From NCBI GenBank assembly GCA_964509545.1, contig CAZDXQ010000055.1, positions 1 through 23,439 on the forward strand: a stretch of DNA of 23,439 nt, given 5' to 3'. A program made the position numbers and the translations under genes. This document shows positions 8,506-18,020 of the stretch, one piece after another. Every line of letters starts with the position of its first letter. The stretch's first letter is position 1. The notes under the pieces were generated by a model. The model made no database searches and had not been told where the DNA came from. It saw only the letters and a program-made list of their open reading frames with translations. This DNA comes from JADJWR01 sp964509545. GTDB taxonomy: Bacteria; Pseudomonadota; Gammaproteobacteria; Burkholderiales; Burkholderiaceae_F.

Positions 8506-10164
8506 GTGAGCGCCCAACCCCGCGTCGATTACCAGACCCACCCCTCGCAGTACCGGCACTGGAAGCTGAAGTTCGACGGTCCTGTGGCCACGCTGGCGGC
8601 GGACTTCGACGAGAACGGCGGGCTGCGCCCCGGCTACAAGCTGAAGCTGAACAGCTACGACCTCGGTGTGGACATCGAATTGAATGACGCGATCAACCGC
8701 GTCCGCTTCGAGCACCCCGAGGTGCGCACGGTGGTCGTCACCAGCCTGAAGGACAAGGTGTTCTGCTCGGGCGCCAACATCTTCATGCTTGGCGTCTCCA
8801 GCCATGCCTGGAAGGTGAACTTCTGCAAGTTCACCAACGAGACGCGCAACGGACTGGAGGATTCGTCGAAGCACTCGGGGCTGAAGTTCCTCGCTGCGGT
8901 CAACGGTGCCTGCGCCGGCGGCGGCTACGAGCTGGCGCTGGCCTGCGACGAGATCATCCTGGTCGACGACCGCTCCAGCAGCGTCAGCCTGCCCGAGGTG
9001 CCTCTGCTCGGCGTGCTCCCCGGCACCGGCGGGCTGACGAGAGTCACCGACAAGCGTCACGTGCGCCACGATCTGGCCGACATCTTCTGCACCACCACCG
9101 AAGGCGTGCGCGGCCAGAAGGCCAAGGACTGGCGTCTGGTCGACGACATCGCCAAGCCGGCGGTGTTCGCGCAGAAGGTGAAGGAGCGGGCGCTGGCGCT
9201 CGCCGCGGCCTCCGACCGACCCGCCGACGCCAAGGGCGTCGAACTGACGCCGCTCGTGCGCACGATCGAGGCCGACGCGCTGCGCTACCGCCATGTGACC
9301 GTCGAGATCGACCGCGTCCGCCGCACGGCGACGTTTACGGTCAAGGCGCCGACCGGCAGCCAGCCGACGGCGATCGACGCGATCGTCGCCGAAGGCGCCG
9401 ATTGGTACCCGCTGGCGATGGCGCGCGAACTGGAAGACGCGATCCTGTCGATGCGCACCAACGAACTGGACATCGGCACCTGGCTCGTCAAGACCGTCGG
9501 CGATGCCGCCGCGGTCCTCGCCGCCGACGCCACGCTGCTGGCGCACAAGGATCACTGGCTGGTGCGCGAGACGATCGGCCTGCTGCGCCGGACGTTGAGC
9601 CGGCTCGACGTCACTTCGCGCAGCCTGTTCGCGCTGATCGAGCCCGGTTCCTGCTTTGCCGGCACCTTCCTCGAGCTCGCCTTGGCCTGCGACCGCAGCT
9701 ACATGCTGGCGCTGCCGGACGAACCGGCCAGGGCGCCGAAGATCGTGGTGGCCGACACCAACTTCGGCCTGTATCCGATGGCCACCGGCCAGAGCCGGCT
9801 GGCCCGCCGCTTCTACGACGAGGCGGCGGCGCTGAATGCCGTGCGCGAGCGGGCCGGGCAGCCGCTCGATGCCGACGCCGCTTTCGCGCTCGGGCTGGTG
9901 ACCTCGAATCCGGACGACATCGACTGGGCGGACGAAGTGCGCATCGCCGTCGAGGAGCGCGTGTCGATGTCGCCCGATGCGCTGACCGGAATGGAAGCCA
10001 ATCTGCGCTTCAACGGCCAGGAGAACATGTTCACGCGCATCTTCGGTCGGCTCACCGCCTGGCAGAACTGGATCTTCCAGCGCCCCAACGCCGTCGGCGA
10101 CAAGGGCGCGCTGAAGGTCTACGGCAAAGGCGAAAAGGCCGCGTTCGACTGGAACCGCGTCTGA
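8506..10164 (+). CDS. boxC: BoxC: 2,3-epoxybenzoyl-CoA dihydrolase
   Basis: A 552-residue crotonase-superfamily enzyme, close to the roughly 555 of characterised BoxC. It opens the ring of 2,3-epoxybenzoyl-CoA hydrolytically, giving 3,4-dehydroadipyl-CoA semialdehyde and formate, in the cytoplasm. The first crotonase half has the oxyanion-hole segments CSGANIFML and NGACAGGGYELALACDE, and SLPEVPLLGVLPGTGG; Glu142 and Glu164 align with the two catalytic glutamates of enoyl-CoA hydratases. A second crotonase-like half follows to residue 552. GTG 8506 is chosen because AAGGAG lies at 8493-8498, seven bases upstream, and MSAQPRVDYQTHPSQYRHWK matches the family start; an in-frame ATG at 8473 lies inside the operator. 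It is the first gene after the promoter; boxB follows after 41 bp. Confidence 0.95.
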   Translation: MSAQPRVDYQTHPSQYRHWKLKFDGPVATLAADFDENGGLRPGYKLKLNSYDLGVDIELNDAINRVRFEHPEVRTVVVTSLKDKVFCSGANIFMLGVSSHAWKVNFCKFTNETRNGLEDSSKHSGLKFLAAVNGACAGGGYELALACDEIILVDDRSSSVSLPEVPLLGVLPGTGGLTRVTDKRHVRHDLADIFCTTTEGVRGQKAKDWRLVDDIAKPAVFAQKVKERALALAAASDRPADAKGVELTPLVRTIEADALRYRHVTVEIDRVRRTATFTVKAPTGSQPTAIDAIVAEGADWYPLAMARELEDAILSMRTNELDIGTWLVKTVGDAAAVLAADATLLAHKDHWLVRETIGLLRRTLSRLDVTSRSLFALIEPGSCFAGTFLELALACDRSYMLALPDEPARAPKIVVADTNFGLYPMATGQSRLARRFYDEAAALNAVRERAGQPLDADAAFALGLVTSNPDDIDWADEVRIAVEERVSMSPDALTGMEANLRFNGQENMFTRIFGRLTAWQNWIFQRPNAVGDKGALKVYGKGEKAAFDWNRV

Positions 10165-10205
10165 GATCGACCCTCAAACACCGACCATCACCCGAGGAAA
10201 CCACC

Positions 10206-11633
10206 ATGTCGGCCATCGACTACGCAGAGAAGATCCCCAACAACGTCAACCTCAGCGAGGACCGCACGCTGCAGCGGGCGCTCGAACAGTGGCAGCCCAA
10301 CTACCTGCACTGGTGGCAGGACATGGGCCCGGAGGGCTCGACCAACTATGACGTCTACCTGCGCACGGCGATCAGCGTCGATCCGCAGGGCTGGGCGCAG
10401 TTCGGCTACGTCAAGATGCCCGACTATCGCTGGGGCATCTTCCTGAACCCGGCCGAGCCCGGCCGCAAGATCCACTTCGGCGACCACAAGGGCGAGGACG
10501 CCTGGCAGGACGTTCCGGGCGAGCATCGCGCCAATCTGCGCCGGATCATCGTTACCCAGGGCGACACCGAGCCGGCTTCGGTCGAGCAGCAGCGCCATCT
10601 GGGCCTGACCTGCCCGAGCCAGTACGACCTGAGGAACCTCTTCCAGGTCAACGTCGAGGAAGGCCGCCACCTGTGGGCAATGGTGTACCTGCTGCACAAG
10701 TACTTCGGCCGCGACGGCCGCGAGGAAGGCGAGGCGCTGCTCGCCCGGCGCAGCGGCGACGCGGACAACCCGCGCATCCTGCAGGCGTTCAACGAGAAGA
10801 CGCCGGACTGGCTGAGTTTCTTCATGTTCACCTACTTCACCGACCGCGACGGCAAGTTCCAGCTGTGTGCGCTGGCCGAAAGCGGCTTCGATCCGCTGGC
10901 GCGCACCACGCGCTTCATGCTGACCGAGGAGGCGCACCACATGTTCGTCGGCGAATCGGGCGTCTCGCGCGTGATCCAGCGCACCTGCCAGGTGATGAAC
11001 CAGTTGAAGACCGACGATCCGGCGAAGCTGCGCGCCGCCGGCGTTATCGACCTGCCGACGATCCAGCGGTATCTGAACTTCCACTTCAGCGTGACCATCG
11101 ATCTGTTCGGCGCCGACGAGTCGAGCAACGCCGCCACCTTCTACAGCTCCGGCCTGAAAGGCCGCTTCGAAGAGGGCAAGCGCAACGACGACCACCTGCT
11201 CAGGGGCGCGACCTACAAGGTGCTGAACGTGCACAACGGCCAGCTGGTCGAGAAGGAAGTGCCGATGCTCAACGCGCTGAACGAGGTGCTTCGCGACGAC
11301 TACATCAAGGACTCGATCGGCGGAGTCGAGCGCTGGAACAAGGTGATCGAGAAGGCCGGCATCCCCTTCCGGCTGAAGGCGCCGCACAAGGCCTTCCACC
11401 GCAACATCGGCTCGCTGTCGGGGGTGAAGGTTTCGCCGGACGGCCGCGTGGTCTCCGATCACGAGTGGAACGCCAGCGTCGAGCAGTGGCTGCCGACCGA
11501 TACCGACCGCGCCTTCGTCGGCTCGCTGATGGGGCGTGTCGTCGAGCCGGGCCGGTTCGCCAACTGGATCGCGCCGCCGGTGATGGGGATCAACCGCCAG
11601 CCGGTGGATTTTCAGTACGTCCGGTTCAACTAG
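10206..11633 (+). CDS. boxB: BoxB: benzoyl-CoA 2,3-epoxidase, di-iron oxygenase subunit
   Basis: A 475-residue non-haem di-iron enzyme (class usually 473-475) that, with electrons from BoxA, inserts one oxygen atom into benzoyl-CoA to give 2,3-epoxybenzoyl-CoA. The carboxylate-bridged di-iron ligands are visible as E-x-x-H pairs: Glu152/His155 in NVEEGRHLW and Glu242/His245 in LTEEAHHMF. These are offset by two from the Azoarcus evansii numbering as I recall it. The rest (YPxx-free, PNYLHWWQDMGPEG near residue 30, FLNPAEPGRKIHFGDHKGED) reads as unbroken BoxB. The ATG at 10206 follows GAGGAAA at 10194-10200. The open frame extends far upstream into boxC, but only the ATG fits. It is separated from boxA by a 100 bp hairpin-rich gap. 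Confidence 0.96.
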   Translation: MSAIDYAEKIPNNVNLSEDRTLQRALEQWQPNYLHWWQDMGPEGSTNYDVYLRTAISVDPQGWAQFGYVKMPDYRWGIFLNPAEPGRKIHFGDHKGEDAWQDVPGEHRANLRRIIVTQGDTEPASVEQQRHLGLTCPSQYDLRNLFQVNVEEGRHLWAMVYLLHKYFGRDGREEGEALLARRSGDADNPRILQAFNEKTPDWLSFFMFTYFTDRDGKFQLCALAESGFDPLARTTRFMLTEEAHHMFVGESGVSRVIQRTCQVMNQLKTDDPAKLRAAGVIDLPTIQRYLNFHFSVTIDLFGADESSNAATFYSSGLKGRFEEGKRNDDHLLRGATYKVLNVHNGQLVEKEVPMLNALNEVLRDDYIKDSIGGVERWNKVIEKAGIPFRLKAPHKAFHRNIGSLSGVKVSPDGRVVSDHEWNASVEQWLPTDTDRAFVGSLMGRVVEPGRFANWIAPPVMGINRQPVDFQYVRFN

Positions 11634-11634
11634 C

Positions 11635-11666
11635 GTTATTCCGGACGGCGTTGCCGCCGGAATAAC
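11635..11666 (+). other. Strong hairpin right after boxB
   Basis: GTTATTCCGG (11635-11644) pairs perfectly with CCGGAATAAC (11657-11666). The interior extends the stem with CGGC/GCCG around a GTT loop and one bulged A. It begins two bases past the boxB stop. There is no T-run, so it is more likely an mRNA-stability or processing element than a terminator. Confidence 0.65.
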
Positions 11667-11667
11667 T

Positions 11668-11716
11668 CGGCGGGTTCGAAGCGACAGGCGTATTGCGCCT
11701 GCGGTTCAACCCGCCG
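11668..11716 (+). other. Second nested hairpin in the boxB-boxA gap
   Basis: CGGCGGGTT (11668-11676) pairs with AACCCGCCG (11708-11716). Inside, CAGGCG (11685-11690) pairs with CGCCTG (11696-11701) around TATTG. The structure ends five to eight bases before the boxA ribosome-binding site (AAGGAG at 11721-11726), so it could affect boxA translation. Confidence 0.6.
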
Positions 11717-11733
11717 GGGCAAGGAGACAACAC

Positions 11734-13014
11734 ATGGACATGGCCGACGCGCAGGTGCTCAAGCAGCACCTGATCGACCCCGAGATCTGCATCCGCTGCA
11801 ACACCTGCGAGGCGACCTGCCCGGTCGGCGCGATCACGCACGACGACCGCAACTACGTGGTCGATCCGTCCAAGTGCAAGTTCTGCCTGGACTGCATCTC
11901 GCCGTGCCCGACCGGGTCGATCGACAACTGGCGCATCGTGCCGATCGCCCGCGCCTACAGCGTCGCCGAGCAGCTGACCTGGGATGCGTTGCCGGCCGAG
12001 CTGACGCCGGAGGAACTGGCCGATGCCGGCATTGCGCCGGAGGCTCTGCCCGCCGTCGCGCCGGCCGAGCCGACGCAGCCAGTGACGGCCACCGGCGAGC
12101 CGGCGTTCGCGAGCGCCAGTTTCAGCGCGACCATGCCGCCGTGGTCCGCGGCGCACGCCTACACCAACCTGTACGGACCGAAGGCAGCGGAGAATTTCAT
12201 CACCGCCACGGTGGCCGGCAACCTGCGCGTCACCGAGGTGGGCCGCGAGTACGACACGCACCATATCGTGCTCGACTTCGGAGCCACCCCTTTCCCGGTG
12301 CTCGAAGGGCAGTCGATCGGCATCATCCCGCCGGGGGTCGACGCCAATGGCCGGCCGCACCATCCGCGCCAGTATTCGATCGCCAGCCCGCGCAACGGCG
12401 AGCGGCCCGGCTACAACAACGTTTCGCTGACCATCAAGCGCGTGCTCGAGGATCACCAGGGCCGCCCGGTGCGCGGCGTGGCCTCCAACTACATGTGCGA
12501 CCTGAAGCGCGGCGACAAGGTGCAGGTGATCGGGCCGTTCGGGTCGACCTTCCTGATGCCGAACCATCCGCGCTCGAACATCGTGATGATCTGCACCGGC
12601 ACCGGCAGCGCGCCGATGCGGGCGATGACCGAATGGCGCCGCCGCCTGCGCAAGAGCGGCAAGTTCGAAGGCGGCAAGCTGATGCTCTTCTTCGGCGCGC
12701 GCACCAAGGAAGAGCTGCCGTACTTCGGCCCGCTGCAGAACCTGCCGAAGGACTTCATCGACATCAACTTCGCCTTCTCGCGCACGCCAGGGCAGCCGAA
12801 GCGCTACGTGCAGGACGCGATGCGCGAGCGCGCCGCGGATCTGGCGCCGCTGCTCGTCGATCCGAACACCTATTTCTACGTTTGCGGCCTGAAGGCGATG
12901 GAAGAGGGCGTCGTGCTGGCGCTGCGCGATATCGCCGTGCAGGCCGGGCTGTCGTGGGAAACGGTGGCGGCGGCGCTGAAGAAGGACGGCCGGCTGCACC
13001 TGGAGACCTACTGA
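11734..13014 (+). CDS. boxA: BoxA: reductase component of benzoyl-CoA epoxidase
   Basis: A 426-residue iron-sulfur flavoprotein passing electrons from NADPH to BoxB. The N-terminus carries two 4Fe-4S ferredoxin motifs, CIRCNTCEATCP (about residues 19-30) and CKFCLDCISPCP (about 49-60). A Pro/Ala-rich linker follows to about residue 135, then a ferredoxin-NADP reductase module with the FAD motif RQYSIASP (about 211), the nucleotide-binding IVMICTGTGSAPMRAM (about 284-299) and the terminal YVCGLKAMEEGV. This order is diagnostic of BoxA. The ATG at 11734 follows AAGGAG at 11721-11726. The stop TGA shares its last base with the ATG of the next gene (TGATG), so translation is probably coupled. Confidence 0.95.
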   Translation: MDMADAQVLKQHLIDPEICIRCNTCEATCPVGAITHDDRNYVVDPSKCKFCLDCISPCPTGSIDNWRIVPIARAYSVAEQLTWDALPAELTPEELADAGIAPEALPAVAPAEPTQPVTATGEPAFASASFSATMPPWSAAHAYTNLYGPKAAENFITATVAGNLRVTEVGREYDTHHIVLDFGATPFPVLEGQSIGIIPPGVDANGRPHHPRQYSIASPRNGERPGYNNVSLTIKRVLEDHQGRPVRGVASNYMCDLKRGDKVQVIGPFGSTFLMPNHPRSNIVMICTGTGSAPMRAMTEWRRRLRKSGKFEGGKLMLFFGARTKEELPYFGPLQNLPKDFIDINFAFSRTPGQPKRYVQDAMRERAADLAPLLVDPNTYFYVCGLKAMEEGVVLALRDIAVQAGLSWETVAAALKKDGRLHLETY

Positions 13015-13808
13015 TGGCCGCCTTCAAGACGCTGGCGGTGAGTCGCCGCCGTGCCGGCGTGGCGCAGGTGACGATGGCGCGGCCGGCGGTGTTCAACGCC
13101 TTCGACGAGGCGATGATCGCCGAGCTGAACGCGGCGTTCGCAGCTCTGGCCGAGGACGGGAGCGTGCGCGTGATCGTGCTCGCCGGCGAAGGCAGGCACT
13201 TTTCCGTCGGCGCCGACCTGCAGTGGATGCAGCGGGCGAGCACCGCGTCGCGCGAGTGGAACCTGCAGGATGCGCGCCGCTTTGCGGCCATGCTGGCGCG
13301 CATCGAGAGCTGCCCGAAGCCGACGGTGGCCCGAGTTCAGGGCGCGGCGCTCGGCGGCGGCGTCGGGCTCGTCTGCGCCTGCGACATCGCGATCGCCGCC
13401 GACAACGCCACCTTTTCCGTCAGCGAAGCGAGGTTCGGCATCCTGCCGGCGGTGATCGGCCCGCATGTCGTCAATGCCGTCGGACGCCGGCAGGCAAAGC
13501 GCCTGGCGCTGACCACGGCGCGCATCGACGCGGACGAGGCACTGGCGATCGGACTGGTGCAGCGTGTCGCCGGCGCCGATGCGCTCGATGCCGCGGTCGA
13601 CGCCGTGGTCGCCGAGTTGCTCGTTGCCGGACCGCAGGCGCAGCGCGAGATCAAGCAGCTTTTCGCGCAGCTCGAGGCCGGTCCGATCACCGAGGAGGTG
13701 CGCGAGCTGACGGCGCAGACGATCAGCCGCGTGCGCGCCACCGCCGAGGCGCGCGAGGGCTTCGCCGCCTTCCTCGACAAGCGCAAGGCGAACTGGATTC
13801 CGTCATGA
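13014..13808 (+). CDS. Enoyl-CoA hydratase/isomerase (crotonase), lower box pathway
   Basis: A 264-residue crotonase. The oxyanion-hole segments are HFSVGADLQWM (about 62-72) and VQGAALGGGVGLVCACD (about 108-124), and the active-site strand is SVSEARFGILPAVIGP with Glu138. The position of the first catalytic glutamate of classical enoyl-CoA hydratase is Gly118, as in the methylglutaconyl-CoA-hydratase/isomerase-like branch, so one glutamate must suffice. By position it could isomerise 3,4-dehydroadipyl-CoA to the 2,3-enoyl ester, or hydrate it (a PaaG- or PaaF-like role); I cannot choose. Its start overlaps the boxA stop by one base, and its stop overlaps the next ATG (ATGA), so it sits in a tight operon. 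Confidence 0.85.
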   Translation: MAAFKTLAVSRRRAGVAQVTMARPAVFNAFDEAMIAELNAAFAALAEDGSVRVIVLAGEGRHFSVGADLQWMQRASTASREWNLQDARRFAAMLARIESCPKPTVARVQGAALGGGVGLVCACDIAIAADNATFSVSEARFGILPAVIGPHVVNAVGRRQAKRLALTTARIDADEALAIGLVQRVAGADALDAAVDAVVAELLVAGPQAQREIKQLFAQLEAGPITEEVRELTAQTISRVRATAEAREGFAAFLDKRKANWIPS

Positions 13809-15328
13809 CGGTCGATGCGCTGGGCAACGCGCCGGTGCTGGTCGTCGGTGCCGGCATCATGGGCGCCGGCATCGCCCAGGTGGCGGCGGCGGCCGGACAT
13901 CGCGTGCTGCTGTTCGATGCGCGCGGCGGCGCCGCGGTGCAGGCCGGGGAAAGGCTTGCCGCCACCCTCGAGGCACTGGTCGGCAAGGGCAAGCTCGCTG
14001 CTGATGCGGCGCGGGCCACACTGGCGCGCGTCGAGCCGGTGGATTCGCTGGGTGCAGCGCGCGACGCGCGGCTGGTCATCGAGGCGATCGTCGAGGATGC
14101 CGAGGTCAAGCGCGCGCTGTTCCGGCAACTCGAAGCGATCGTCGGCCCCGAGTGCGTGCTGGCCAGCAACACCTCGTCGATCTCGATCACGCTGCTGGCC
14201 AACGGCCTGGCTCGTCCGGGGCGCCTCGTCGGCATGCATTTCTTCAACCCGGTGCCGCTGATGAAGCTCGTGGAGGTCGTCTCCGGCCTGCACACCGAGC
14301 CGGCGGTGGCGGCGGCGATCTTCGAACTGGCCGCGACGTGGGGAAAGGTACCGGTGCACGCGCGCTCCACGCCCGGCTTCATCGTCAACCGCATCGCCCG
14401 CCCGTTCTACGCCGAGACGCTGGCGCTGCTGCAGGAGCAGGCGGCATCGCCCGAGGTGCTCGATGCCTGCCTGCGCAGCGCCGGATTCCGCATGGGCCCG
14501 TGCGAGCTGATGGATCTCATCGGCCACGACACCAACTTCGCCGTGACTCAGTCCGTCTACGCCGCCAATTTCTTCGACAAGCGCTACGTGCCGTCGCTGG
14601 TGCAGCGCGAACTGGTCGACGGTGGCCTGCTCGGACGCAAGAGCGGCCGCGGCTTCTACCGTTATCCGCAGGGCGCGACGCCGTTGCCGGCCGCCGAGTA
14701 TCAGCCGCCGCCGACTCCGCAGTTCATCGCCGTGCACGGCGTCGGCGACATCGCCGATCGGCTGGCGCGGGCGGCCAACAGCATCGACGCGCTGCGGCAG
14801 CCGCCGGCACGCGTGCACGACAGCGGCTGGACCGGGCTGGCGATCGACAACGCGCGGCTGGCGCTGACCGATGGCCGCTGCGCCCACGATCTGGCGGCGG
14901 CCCTCGGAACGAGCGACGTCGCGGTCTTCGACCGGCCGCTGAAGTCCGAGGCGGCCGGCGCAGTGCTCGCCTATGCCGTGAGCGACTCCGCGTCGACGTC
15001 GTGGCGGGTGCTGGCCCCGGCCTGGCTGGCCGCGCTCGGCTATGCGCCGCAGCCGGTGGCAGACACGCCGGGGCTGGTGGTCGCGCGCACCGTGGCGATG
15101 CTGATCAACGAGGCGGCAGATGCCGTGCAGCAGGGCGTGTGCACGACCGAAGGCGCCGATGCGGCGATGAAGCTCGGCGTCAACTATCCGGCCGGGCCGT
15201 TCGAATGGCTGGCGGCGTGGGGCGCCGGCGAGGTCGTGGCGCTGCTCGATGCGCTCGATGCGCACTATCGCGGTGAGCGCTATCGCGCCAGCGGCGGGTT
15301 GCGCCGCCAGGCGGGGAGGCGCGCATGA
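13805..15328 (+). CDS. 3-hydroxyacyl-CoA dehydrogenase, PaaH-like (3-hydroxyadipyl-CoA dehydrogenase)
   Basis: A 507-residue NAD-dependent dehydrogenase with two C-terminal domains, the length of PaaH. The Rossmann motif GAGIMGAGIA is at residues 15-24. SNTSSISI (about 121-128) and MHFFNPVPLMKLVEVV give the catalytic His145/Glu157 pair, and GRKSGRGFYRYP closes the first C-terminal domain. A second C-terminal domain follows (about 400-490), including ARTVAMLINEAADAV and GVNYPAGPFEW. The predicted reaction is 3-hydroxyadipyl-CoA to 3-oxoadipyl-CoA in the cytoplasm, feeding the thiolase downstream. It overlaps its neighbours by ATGA at both ends (13805-13808, 15325-15328). A paaH symbol is withheld because the setting is box rather than paa. 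Confidence 0.9.
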   Translation: MTVDALGNAPVLVVGAGIMGAGIAQVAAAAGHRVLLFDARGGAAVQAGERLAATLEALVGKGKLAADAARATLARVEPVDSLGAARDARLVIEAIVEDAEVKRALFRQLEAIVGPECVLASNTSSISITLLANGLARPGRLVGMHFFNPVPLMKLVEVVSGLHTEPAVAAAIFELAATWGKVPVHARSTPGFIVNRIARPFYAETLALLQEQAASPEVLDACLRSAGFRMGPCELMDLIGHDTNFAVTQSVYAANFFDKRYVPSLVQRELVDGGLLGRKSGRGFYRYPQGATPLPAAEYQPPPTPQFIAVHGVGDIADRLARAANSIDALRQPPARVHDSGWTGLAIDNARLALTDGRCAHDLAAALGTSDVAVFDRPLKSEAAGAVLAYAVSDSASTSWRVLAPAWLAALGYAPQPVADTPGLVVARTVAMLINEAADAVQQGVCTTEGADAAMKLGVNYPAGPFEWLAAWGAGEVVALLDALDAHYRGERYRASGGLRRQAGRRA

Positions 15329-16121
15329 CGAAGACGATCGACTGCGGCGCGTCGCTGAGGGTCGAGATCGGCGACGACGGCATCGCCGAGGTGATCTTCG
15401 GCCCGGCCGGCGCGATGCCGACCACCGACGCCGAAGGACATGCGCAGATCGCCACCCTGTGGCCGCGGCTGGCGCGCGAACCGGTGTTCGCGTGGTGCTC
15501 GTGCGCAGCGAGGGCAAGGGTTTCTGTGCCGGCGGCAAGGCCGAACTGGTGCAGGAGATGCTGGAGTCCGAGCCGGCGCGGCTGCGCGTGCTGCGCGAAG
15601 CGCGCGACCTCGTTCAGGGCATGATCGACTGCGACCTGCCGATCGTTTCGGCCATCAACGGCGCCGCGGTCGGCGCCGGCGCGGCGGTGGCGCTGCTCGC
15701 CGACGTCTCGATCGCCGGCCATGGCGCGAAGATCATCGACGGCCACACCAGGATCGGCGTGGCTGCCGGCGATCACGCGGCGGTGATCTGGCCGCTGCTG
15801 TGCGGAATGGCCCGCGCCAAGTACTACCTGCTGACCTGCGCGCCATTGTCCGGCCAGGAGGCCGAGCGGATCGGGCTGGTGAGCCTGGCGGTGCCGGACG
15901 CGCAGTTGCAGGACAAGGCGCGCGAAGTTGCGCTGACGCTTGCCGCCGGCAGCCCGACCGCGCTCGCCTTCACCAAGCGCAGCCTCAATCACTGGCTGCG
16001 CGCGGCCTGGCCGGCGTTCGAGCATTCGCTGGCGCTGGAGATCATGGGATTCGGCGGCGCCGACGCGCGCGAAGGGCTGGCTGCATTGCAGGACAAGCGC
16101 GCGCCGCGCTTCCGGCGATGA
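15325..16121 (+). pseudogene. Second crotonase (enoyl-CoA hydratase family), one frameshift
   Basis: The first frame reads from ATG 15325 to about 15484 (MTKTIDCGASLRVEIGDDGI and on). The second reads from about 15483 to the TGA at 16119-16121, starting GVRVVLVRSEGKGFCAGGKA. Joined, they give about 265 residues of continuous crotonase, so one base is missing around CGAACCGGTGTTCG (15477-15490). Both classical catalytic glutamates are absent: GAAVGAGAAVALLAD has Ala at the first site and IDGHTRIGVAAGDHAAVIW has a different pattern at the second. That pattern resembles an EchA-like branch with D-x-H-x-R-x-G-x-x-A-G-D. Role is probably dehydroadipyl-CoA isomerisation or hydration, by context. 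It may be intact in the living cell if the shift is a sequencing indel. Confidence 0.7.
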
Positions 16122-16191
16122 TGGCTCCCGGACTCGCGTTCCTCGAGGCCCCTTGCGCAGCGGTTGCCGGGCCGCCCCAAGACAGATGCGT

Positions 16192-16206
16192 GCCCCCACG
16201 GGGGGC
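16192..16206. repeat. GC hairpin in the crotonase-MaoC gap
   Basis: GCCCCC (16192-16197) and GGGGGC (16201-16206) pair perfectly around ACG. It sits in the middle of a 157 bp gap (16122-16278), the only long break inside the lower-pathway run. The style recalls dispersed GC-rich intergenic repeats of betaproteobacteria; that link is inference. Confidence 0.35.
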
Positions 16207-16278
16207 GGACGCGCAGCGGCCGCGGGTAGTCATACATTGGGGCGCAGCGCTGTCGGCGCGGCCCGGCCGGCGCTGGCC

Positions 16279-16724
16279 GTGAAGTTCGCCGACTTCCACC
16301 CCGGCCAGGTGATCGAGGCCGGGCCGTATGCGGTCAGCGAGGCCGAGACCGTTCAGTTCGCGCGCGCCTATGATCCGCAGTGGTTCCACACCGACGCACA
16401 GGCCGCCGCGCGCGGCCGCTTCGGCGGGCTGATCGCCAGCGGCTGGCACACCTGCGGCATCGCCATGCGGCTGGCCACCGAGGCGGCGCTGCACGACTCC
16501 GAATCGTTCGCGTCGCCCGGCGTGGCGCATGTCAAGTGGCCGAACCCGGTGCGGCCCGGCGACGCACTGCGCCTGCGCGCCACCGTGATCGAAACCCGCT
16601 GCGCGCGCAGCCAGCCGACGCTGGGCATCCTGTGCTGGCGCTGGCAACTGCTCAACACCGACGGCAAGGACGTGCTCGACCTCGAAGCGACCAGCCTGTT
16701 CGACCTCGCCAACGGACAACAGCC

Positions 16725-16728
<4 letters not shown>
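16279..16728 (+). CDS. MaoC-family (R)-specific enoyl-CoA hydratase
   Basis: A 149-residue single hot-dog protein. The hydratase motif is present as YDPQWFHTD, with Asp32 and His37 forming the catalytic pair, followed by FGGLIASGWHT (about 48-58), as in PhaJ/MaoC hydratases. It would hydrate or dehydrate an acyl-CoA; by position the substrate may be a C6 dicarboxyl-CoA of the box route. GTG 16279 is chosen because MKFADFHPGQVI is the family start; an in-frame ATG at 16186 would add 31 residues covering a GC hairpin, and neither start has a clear ribosome-binding site. Its stop overlaps the thiolase start (ATGA at 16725-16728), linking the two. The start is the least certain part of this call. 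Confidence 0.8.
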
Positions 16729-17926
<1,198 letters not shown>

Positions 17927-18020
17927 TAGGCCGTGAGAGCAACGCCCAGTAGCGCTTGACCGGTGCCCAATCGAAAGGCGCAGCGCAGCAGCGCGAATCG
18001 GCCATTCGATCGGTTGTCTT

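Noticed and set aside
9402..10205. Upstream extension of the boxB frame into boxC
   Set aside because: BoxC is intact in its own frame; BoxB family sequence and a ribosome-binding site begin at 10206.
13337..15538. Minus-strand open frame of 733 codons opposite the dehydrogenase
   Set aside because: Shadow of two clear genes on the plus strand that share overlapping start and stop codons.
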